64,000 nucleotides of DNA from Haberlea rhodopensis (lineage: Eukaryota; Streptophyta; Magnoliopsida; Lamiales; Gesneriaceae). The stretch covers positions 27,729,879 through 27,793,878 of the forward strand of contig CAJQUN010000003.1 of the NCBI GenBank assembly GCA_907163345.1. The letters are read 5' to 3'. Below are positions 56,974 through 64,000 of the stretch, piece after piece; the first letter of the stretch is position 1; every line of letters starts with the position of its first letter. The notes beneath the pieces are model-generated. The model did not search any database and was not told the DNA's origin. It worked only from the letters and a program-made list of their open reading frames with translations. Made by a program: the position numbers and the translations under genes.

Positions 56974-58486
56974 TGGTGTGCGCTTATCGTGTACGCCCAA
57001 ATTAACCCCACTCAATCCTCAAGATTGATAACAATAATGTAGTAGCGTGAGTAGGGATCGATCCCACGAGGAGGTGTGAATTCTTGTGTTAATGAAAATC
57101 AAAATCAAAACAATAAAAGATGGGGTTGTGAATGAATTATACTAACTAAAATTAAAAACAAAGATTCTAATGAAAGCGATTCTTGGTATCGGTCGACTCT
57201 TCCTTGGAATTATCATCTATTTCATCGATTCACAAAAGACTCAATTTTTCATATGAATATTCATCGTTGGACGTTTAATCCAATAATCAAAGTCCTATCT
57301 CACCTTACGTTTAGTTAAGTAGCCCAAGCGTTCTAGTTTAACCCTTATCAAACAATCAATCAAAATACAAGCGATTAAGATTTAAATCGATGTTAGCATA
57401 TGAACTAGTGAGATCGATGAAGCTAAACAACATAATCCAAGCGTCTATGTTTAATCTAGTCAAGTGTTCTTCCTAGAATTTAACAAACTCACAAGCGGAA
57501 ATTCATCAATCTTAGTTGCTTCGTAAATTAGAGGGATCAAACGATTCCGTATTTGATATCTAATTTAGCGTTAGATTTCATGCAAGTTATTAGGTTGTCA
57601 ATCCAATAAACAAACACAACAATCATATCAATAAAATCAGAAAAACTCTTGATACTCAATAAAATTGATAATTAAAGCGTAAGAATCTCCCCAAGATAAA
57701 TAAATCCAAGGATTTGTCTTCCTCAACCAAGAATTAAAACTAGCTAGACATAATCTAAGATAAAGCAATAAATAAAAACAAGGGAAAGAAAACTAATCCA
57801 ATCTCCGCTCGTCGAGGTGTCAATCCTGCCTTCGCTTCGATCTTCGTAGCGTTCTTCAACAAAATTGAGAGAAAAATTATAAAACTATCCTAAACTACTC
57901 TACCCTAACTATCTAGATGTTTTAAGGTCTGATTTTCGTGCATATATGTATAGGGAGGCTGATGGAGTAGGTTAGAATCCATGTGGGAAGGAAAGAAATC
58001 AAGTTTTTACACTTTCCAAAAGTCTTCTGGCGTAAATACGCGTAGAATGGCGTAGCTACGCCTACAGATGCCGTAGCGTTGGCGTAATTACGCCTAATAA
58101 TGGCGTAATTACGTCTGTCATCAATTTTTCTGGCGAGTTTCGTATTTTGGCCGTAACTTTCTCGTCCGAACTCCGAATTCGATGAATCAGCTGTCCACGC
58201 GAAGATAACTCAAAGTTCTACAACTTTTCTATGGACCACATTTCCAAAACATGGCTCGAACATATAGAAATTTGAGGAGAAAGAAGCAACATGTGTCTTG
58301 GATTCTGGTTTTTTCCTCTTTTCTTCAACTTTATTGCTTCTTTCATCATTTTAGCTTGATTTCTTCACCTTTCCCTACATTTACACAAATATACGATTAG
58401 GTAGCATATGTATCAATTTATCCATCAAAATATACCAAATCGTAAATAATTAAGCGCAATAGATGTGTCTATTTCTAGTCACATCA
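56974..58486 (-). repeat. Solo LTR of the left-edge Athila family
   Basis: 1,513 bp, bounded by GGGAC (56969-56973 and 58487-58491). It matches 617-2141 end to end in the same orientation. Carries the GCGTAATTACGCC motifs at about 58025-58115. It has no primer site or purine tract beside it, so it is a solo LTR and not part of the host element. Confidence 0.92.
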
Positions 58487-58635
58487 GGGACTATAAATCA
58501 AGAACTCTTTCCTATCCCTTTTGCTTTGTTTTAGTTTATTTTGGTTTGTTTTTGTTTTTGTTTTTTGATTTTGAGAGACTCCATGCGTGTTGTGACGTGT
58601 TCCAACAATATGCCCCACGAGCAGATGAGGAATTG

Positions 58636-58661
58636 GACAACGATCACTGACGGTCGTTGTC
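58636..58661 (+). other. Stop-codon hairpin, Athila copy 3
   Basis: GACAACGA pairs with TCGTTGTC, then U-G and C-G close the hexaloop ACTGAC. The loop contains the TGA of the last frame. Compared with 11729-11754 three pairs are changed on both sides (G-C to A-U, U-A to C-G, G-C to A-U) and two exchange Watson-Crick for wobble, with the loop unchanged. Confidence 0.7.
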
Positions 58662-58718
58662 AATGGTAAATGCTTTGTCGTACTTTCCATGCTTATTACA
58701 TTGAGGACAATGCATGAA

Positions 58719-58733
58719 TTTAGTTTGGGGGAG
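58719..58733 (+). other. Internal polypurine-like tract
   Basis: TTTAGTTTGGGGGAG is nearly identical to the terminal tract 1.2 kb downstream. The other two copies have weaker versions at 8521-8533 and 11811-11826, each at about the same distance. Confidence 0.6.
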
Positions 58734-59943
58734 TGCATTACTGTGTCATGCTTCTTATTTGAAAATTGGTCGTTTCTTGAGCACCAACAAAAAAAATTTC
58801 CTTGAAAATGAGTTCAATTAGTAAGATAAGAATTAATCATAGTAGTGGTCTCTATTCCATGATGATATTAATCTCACTCTGCATGTCAACTTGAGTTTTG
58901 ATGATTGTAAAACTTGTTTGTGAATATCTTGTTTTGAGTAGTATGTCAAAGATGAGGAATATTTTGAGCACATTTGAGTCATAATCTTGTGAATTGCACT
59001 TGTAGTAGTGAAAGTTTTTGTGAACTTGATGAATTGTTTTTGAGCATCTTAGAGTACCTTATAAACTATTTGATGATGACACTTTGAGGCGAAATTTTAT
59101 AGTTATAAACTCGACTTGGAAATGATCTAGGCGATCTTTGGATCGTTTGAGCCTTTCAAGCTTACCATGATATATATCAATCTCTAGTGTCCCATTTTGA
59201 ACCTAATTGAAAAAGAATGGTGTATGTTTAACATGCTATTAGCCCCATTCAATATTTTTTTGGCAACTCATTATACCCACCTTTATGAGGCTAAATTGAA
59301 AGAATTCATCATTACCTAAAGGGAGTATAATGAAACTCATTAGATGCACATAATTTGCTATATGTTGATGAGCTTATTGTTGAAAAAAAATGATGAATGA
59401 GTAAAGAAAAAGATAGATAAAGCCTTGAGAAAAAAGTGACTAAATAAGACCCAAAGTGGCCAAGGCTAAAAGAGAAAAAGAAAAGAAGCTCAAGTTGTGC
59501 TAAAAATTTGAATTTTACATGATTATACTCTCTTCTTTGTGCTATCATATCTTTTCTTTGAAGCCAAACACCTAGGCCTAACGCTACAAGCTTAAAAAGA
59601 CCTATTGATCCAAGTCTAGGGAGTGACTACATTAGTGGAGAAGCTGTTTGAGAATAGGACTATAGGGTGCTCAATGATAATCTTAACTTTTGTTACCTAG
59701 CATGATTTGATCTATGAAAATTGCATGGAACTTGAAAGTGACAATAGCACACACGCACGTTCTGATTCAGAGACATGTTGCTTGATCTAGAAGAAAACAC
59801 AGCATGTTGAACTTTCTGATTAACTGTTATTTGTCTGTAAGTGAGATGTCTGAGTTACTTGATTGACTGCGAATTTGTTTATTTGAATCTTCAATATTGA
59901 ACTCTACTTGTGATCTTATTTCTTGCTCGAGACGATCAAGTTT

Positions 59944-59957
59944 AAGTTTGGGGGAGT
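59944..59957 (+). other. Terminal polypurine tract
   Basis: AAGTTTGGGGGAGT directly before the TGATAAG LTR start; the plus-strand primer for the element. Confidence 0.85.
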
Positions 59958-61799
59958 TGATAAGTGTGATTTTTACACTTAATTTGATATATGATTAGTG
60001 ACGTTTTTATAGTGATTCTTGGAAAATATTACGCGTTTTGGTATATAATTGTATATTTCAAGAATCCAGGTCCAAATGCATAAAAGTTGAGGAATTTAGC
60101 TTAAAATGTGAAAGATGACCAAACCAAGCACAACTGGATATTATCAAACATGGATGAAAAATTATATTATAATATATGAAATTATAATATACGATATGAG
60201 ATAAAGGGATGTTTGGAGAGCAATTGACATAATTAAAAGAGGATCACACGTCTGTGAAAAGGAAAGATTCACGTAAAATACGTGAAGATATTGACGCAAT
60301 AGAGGAGATTTCACGGAACATTCAAGAAGGAAGGACTCGAGAGATTAAAATAGGAGGAGATACACATACAAAGGGGGATATCAGAGGAAGAGACGTGAGG
60401 GAAGAGGGGATTTTCGAAAGAAAAATTCACATAAATCCTGTGAAGATCACGCACATCAGAGAAGGGGAGTGAGGGCAGCAGGAGAGATACAGAAAGTAGA
60501 AATGAGATCAGATAAAGGGGAGAAGAGAGGAGAGTTACGGAGGAGAAGAGAGACGTGACCAGAAAAGTGAGCAGATTTACGTGGAGAGGTGAGGATATAC
60601 GAGAAAGGAAACAATATCGGAGGAGTACGTGAGCAGCAAAATATTGACGTGAAGAAGAGGAGTTCAGGGACGAACGAACAGATAAAAAAGAGCAGCAAGT
60701 TACTGAGACGGGAGCAATATTAACGTGAAGAGTGACGTCTTCAAGGGGAGGAGACAGACGAGACTTTGGAGAAGAGATCAGATTGACACAGCGAGAGACG
60801 AGGAAGGAGAAGAGTAAATTCTCGACGAATTCTTCAGATAGTCACGATTTCAGGAGGAATTCAGAGCAGATTTACGTGAGGAACAGAAAAGAAGAAACTC
60901 ACGTACAAAGCAAAGCAAGATACAGATACGGAGTCGACGACGCGATTCAACATCGCTAGTTTATAAGTATTTCTAAACTTTGTTTGTTTCTATTCAATTT
61001 TCTTATGCTTTTGATGTTGAAATACATGATATTGCATTTGATATTAAATATGTTGCTAGGCTAAGTTTATTGTCAAGACTTAGGGGATCCTATGTTATGA
61101 ACCCATGATTTAATTTTAATGTTTTGATTGATTCTTATTATCTAAGTGCATAGATCATTGTTCTTCATGCTTTTAAGGGTTGGCCATCCTTGAATGATAT
61201 TAAATTACAATTGAGATCGAGAGATAAAATTGAAATTCGATATAGTGATTTATGACGTGGATTTCAGGCTGAGATCGAGAGATAAAGTCAAATACATGTG
61301 TGATAGCAATAGATTTACCAAAATCGAAGGCTAGAAGTTTTCATAGATCGATTTACAATATTAATTGTTCAATAAGGGTACGAGTGTGGCTTATTGTTAC
61401 GTTAGTATTAGATTTGTTATAGCCGGACCAAGGTATAGCAAGTGAATTACGAAAACTCGTCACCTTAGATTGTTTGAATTAATTCTTAACTAATAGGCGA
61501 ATTGTGGGGGATTACATAGGTGAACCGAAAGTCTTGATAATTGTCTCTATTGATTTCATTCTCATTCTCTATTGATTGTTTGAGTTACATATTGAAATAG
61601 TTAGTTAAATTAGTTAATTAATTACAACCAATTTTCGTAGGCTAAATATAGTTAAATTCGTAGAGTTTGGTACTTATTTCCAGTCCTCGTGGGTTCGACA
61701 ATCCGTACTTATATTATCATTATACTAAAACTTGACACCGTGCACTTGCGGTATAGAATCGCTACACTGAGAAATAATTGTTTAAAATAAAAGCGATCA
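59958..61799 (+). repeat. 3' LTR of the Athila derivative
   Basis: 1,842 bp, TGATAAGTG...GCGATCA, uninterrupted. Contains the A/T palindromic stretch near 60160-60200, a purine-rich segment with many ACGTG cores, and the R/U5 end with GAGATCGAGAGATAAA twice, GTGGGTTCGACAATCC and CTAAAACTTGACAC, shared with the other Athila LTRs. Confidence 0.9.
60247..60905 (+). promoter_or_regulatory. Cluster of ACGTG cores in the LTR
   Basis: I count 11 ACGTG or CACGT sites in about 660 bases (for example TACGTGAA, GACGTGAG, TACGTGGA, AACGTGAA), against 1 to 2 expected by chance. ACGTG is the core of G-box and ABA-response elements in plants. The 5' LTR has the same sites either side of the nested solo LTR. 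Whether they drive the element is untested. Confidence 0.5.
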
Positions 61800-61850
61800 A
61801 TCTCTCTTCAAAATCTTTCCGTATTTCTTACTTACATTACAATCACTCAA

Positions 61851-63760
61851 ATGGCAACTATCACTCACAACTCTCTGTCTGTTGAGTTTGAAGCAATCTA
61901 CAGGACCAAAGACCCATATATGGTGACCATGTTCAAATCCTTGGAAACTTCAGGATTAGGAAATTTTTGAAATGTGGCACGGTGATATATGAATCGGAGA
62001 TCAGAGAGCTTTTCTCCAACGCCATTTCCCACAAGACATGCATCTCATCCTCTGTCAAAGGCAAATCTATTGAAATCTCCCAGGCAACGCTTACAGAGAC
62101 GTTTGGACTTCCAACATCCGGAATGTCAGATTTCACTCACTTGTCCAGAACCACTATGGAAGAATTTCAGCGCCGAGTATCAGTCTTCGGACTTACCCTC
62201 AGGCCGTCATTCAAAAAGAAGGAGATCTTTTTTCCACTTTCAAGTGCTCCGTGACATCGTCGGAAAGGCGCTGCTAAGCAATGCTGGAAGCTTTGATGCT
62301 GTGACGTTGGAGAAATTTGGAGCAATGGCAGCCATACATTTTGGCCAGAAGGTGAACTGGTCCTTCATCTTGTTTGGAGTTCTGCTAGAGACAATCACCT
62401 CAGCAAAACAGGCTGTATAGATTTGCCGTTCCTATGAGCAAGCTGCTAGAGTCCTTGAATTCGAGCTGGGGAAAGCTTCAACACTCAGTCCATTCAAGGT
62501 CATCAATCCTAAAGGACTGGCTTTGCTACAATCCAAAAGTGCTCCGCCAACTCCAAAGGATGTTCTGACTGTCAAAATGGAGGTTGGTGCGGAACAGGCA
62601 GCGGAGATGAAGACAACCAGGGCCAAGCGCAAGGTGGTAGTCCAGACTGACTCCGATGAAACTCAGTCTGCTTCTAATTCATCCCCCATCAAACCTCTAC
62701 CCAAGAAGCCACGAACCCAAATCACCAAACCCTTGCAACCTTAAACCCTAAACCCATTACCATATTTTCTTCAACCAAAGCAACCATTGTATCCCAAGCT
62801 CCACCTCAACCATCCAAAGCACAACCATCCAAAGTTCCACCCACTATATCCAAGGTTGTGACCCGAGTCCCCTCCAATATCCCTGCTGTCAAGGGAATTG
62901 TAATCAAAGAACTGGGTGACTACACTTAATCTGGGATTAAGCCCTCGTCTATTGCTGGGAAGGGAAAAGCCATTGTAACAGAGTCTGCATCTTCCAAGCC
63001 CAAGTCAGCTGCTCAAACAACCATTGATATTGCCATGGAAGACGTAGAAGACAAAGTACAGGAACTGACCGTCGTATTCGATGAATGGGTCGAGTACAGA
63101 ACGGTCAATCACTTTAGTCTGTTCTTTGGCAAACTCAAGCGGCTGCACAAAATGGAATAATAGGTCTTGAAAGGTGATGTTCGCATTGTGGTGCATCGCA
63201 AGGAGCTGTTCTGGGCCAAACACAGACCGAGGCTTGCCAATCTACTTATCCAAGCCAATAAGGCAAATTTTGATGTCACCAGCCCGACTGCCAAGGACGA
63301 CATCGCGGTCATAGCTCAACTGGAGATGAACATTCTCACTCCATATGGATGTTCGCTTACATCGCCAGAGGCTCAATATTTCAACTCCGCCTCCCAGTCC
63401 GGATCACCCAACAGCTAGCTAGACTGTGGCAGAGCAAAGTTCTGAGCCACCAATTATTGAGACAGCAGATCGGCCACTGCTAATGCTCCGTCTGCTGCAG
63501 AGGATGAGGACAGTGAAGTATTATTGGAGCCTCCTACCATCCTTCCTCCCTTTGCACCCTCAAGCTCTAATGTTCAGATCAGCACTTCAGCCGTCCCAAA
63601 GAATGCTGTCATAGAAGATATAGTTGATGTGGGACGCGCAGTGTCTGAAATTATTCAGGACTTAAATCGAGAGGAGCCTGCCCAATCAATCACTCCTCCT
63701 CTTTCTAAAGCAAGCTCACCAGTCCAAGCAGAGCAGGCTGCTACGACCTTGAATTTTTGA
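61851..63760 (+). pseudogene. Env-like third ORF of the second SIRE, frameshifted
   Basis: An ATG at 61851 corresponds to 26224 of the intact copy and leads into the same N-terminal domain: a MFKSLETSG stretch, ESEIRELFSNAISHKTCISS, then ISQATLTETFGLPTSGMSDF. There is a stop at 61968 with a frame change, a further shift near 62250, and a TAG at 62417. The basic PKKPRTQ patch occurs at about 62700, and Pro/Ser/Thr- and Glu-rich pieces follow to the TGA at 63758-63760, with stops at 62743, 62927 and 63159 among others. Without repair it has no product. Confidence 0.8.
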
Positions 63761-64000
63761 ATCTATTTTATGCGGGTCTCAGCGAGCTGATCTGATCTGA
63801 ACAAAGCAAGTCTGCTGTGACGACTAACTCAGTGTTTTTACCAGATATTGCACCAAAGCTTGACCTTGCACAACCCTTAGACTATACTGCAAAAGGGGAC
63901 AGAACTGACCGTACAACCTACTGAGGAAGTCCCAGCCTATCTTGATTGTGAGGGCCCAATCCTAATAATGTGATTAATTATCACACAATGATAATTATAG
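63761..64000 (+). other. Probable end of the env-like region; no gene seen
   Basis: A Leu/Ser-rich frame fragment may continue the third ORF. TGTGAGGGCCCAATCC near 63947 looks like it could be an LTR start, but too little sequence follows to tell. Confidence 0.35.

Larger units (their letters stand above)
58487..59957 (+). other. 3' region of the Athila derivative: short acidic frame end, two polypurine tracts
   Basis: After the solo LTR the interior continues TATAAATCAAG. A short frame ends DEELDNDH at TGA 58648-58650, then a hairpin, CATTGAGGACAATG, and an internal tract TTTAGTTTGGGGGAG (58719-58733). About 1.2 kb of noncoding sequence follows with the same blocks as in the other Athila copies, and the terminal tract AAGTTTGGGGGAGT (59944-59957). 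The frame at 58465 starts in the solo LTR and is not a gene. Confidence 0.65.
50982..61799 (+). mobile_element. Non-autonomous Athila element (gag-protease, no RT), complete ends
   Basis: It lies between perfect ATCTC duplications (50977-50981 and 61800-61804). LTRs are about 1.84 kb each after removing the nested solo LTR from the 5' one. The interior has a tRNA-Asp primer site, gag, protease, a short integrase tail, a long noncoding 3' region and a polypurine tract, but no reverse transcriptase, RNase H or integrase core. This matches elements classed as TR-GAG or non-autonomous Athila derivatives. Movement would need enzymes from a full relative. Confidence 0.9.
46209..64000 (+). mobile_element. 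Second SIRE-type copia element, decayed, left-truncated
   Basis: It runs in the same order as the intact element at 18951: integrase (from GKQIRSS), reverse transcriptase, RNase H, spacer, env-like frame. The part before integrase is missing and the 3' LTR is not reached within the window. It is split by a solo copia LTR (47015-48802) and the Athila derivative (50982-61799). Coding parts are about as similar to the intact copy as different families within one lineage. Confidence 0.83.

Noticed and set aside
56974..58486. Idea that this is the 3' LTR of the element with gag at 54627
   Set aside because: It is in the opposite orientation, has GGGAC duplications on both sides and the true LTR pair is 50982/59958 with ATCTC.
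58465..58650. 61-codon frame ending in the hairpin
   Set aside because: Its start is in the solo LTR; only the last codons belong to the Athila 3' frame.

Overview
This is a repeat-dense piece of a plant nuclear chromosome, most likely a eudicot. It is AT-rich and built mainly of LTR retrotransposons inserted into one another. The plant assignment rests on Athila-type Ty3/gypsy elements primed by tRNA-Asp, SIRE-type Ty1/copia elements with an extra env-like frame, a large LTR derivative with Tekay/Del-like ends, a plant-type LINE ORF1, a hAT-like MITE and one pectin methylesterase inhibitor-like gene. The species cannot be told from the sequence. Nothing bacterial or viral, and no CRISPR array, was seen.

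Layout: (1) 1-17051 is a stack of Athila-type elements. Three minus-strand elements (1-2141, 2142-2606, 2607-7740) are nested in one another. The last carries an ORF1-only LINE (5316-7714) in its LTR and itself sits in a plus-strand Athila element whose 3' part is 7741-17051. That LTR holds a further deleted Athila element (10256-14532) and a solo copia LTR (15371-16826). (2) 17052-40492 is an old minus-strand copia element split by a large LTR element without recognisable genes (18230-39634, target duplication ACAAT). That element is split in turn by a young, nearly complete SIRE-type copia element (18951-31132, target duplication GCGCC). (3) 40493-45837 is the only stretch not dominated by retrotransposons. 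It has one intact gene (41912-42451, PMEI-like), a perfect-looking small palindrome, and the last exon of an unknown minus-strand gene broken by a hAT-like MITE that carries a decayed tRNA-like sequence. (4) 45838-64000 is a second, decayed SIRE-type element fused on its left to a rearranged gypsy LTR. It is interrupted by a solo copia LTR (47015-48802) and by a complete non-autonomous Athila element (50982-61799, target duplication ATCTC), which itself carries two solo LTRs (51655-53210 and 56974-58486).

Insertion order can be read from the nesting and target duplications: old copia < large LTR derivative < SIRE in the middle block, and decayed SIRE < Athila derivative < its two solo LTRs in the right block. 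The SIRE LTRs differ by only about 11 substitutions plus two length changes, so it is the youngest large insertion. Most coding frames are broken. Only the SIRE gag and the PMEI-like gene are fully intact.

The most unusual signal is structural. In all three Athila 3' regions a hairpin spans the stop codon of the last frame, with compensatory base changes between copies. It is followed by an internal polypurine-like tract about 1.2-1.3 kb upstream of the normal one. Several unrelated LTR families here also carry family-specific clusters of short motifs upstream of the TATA box.
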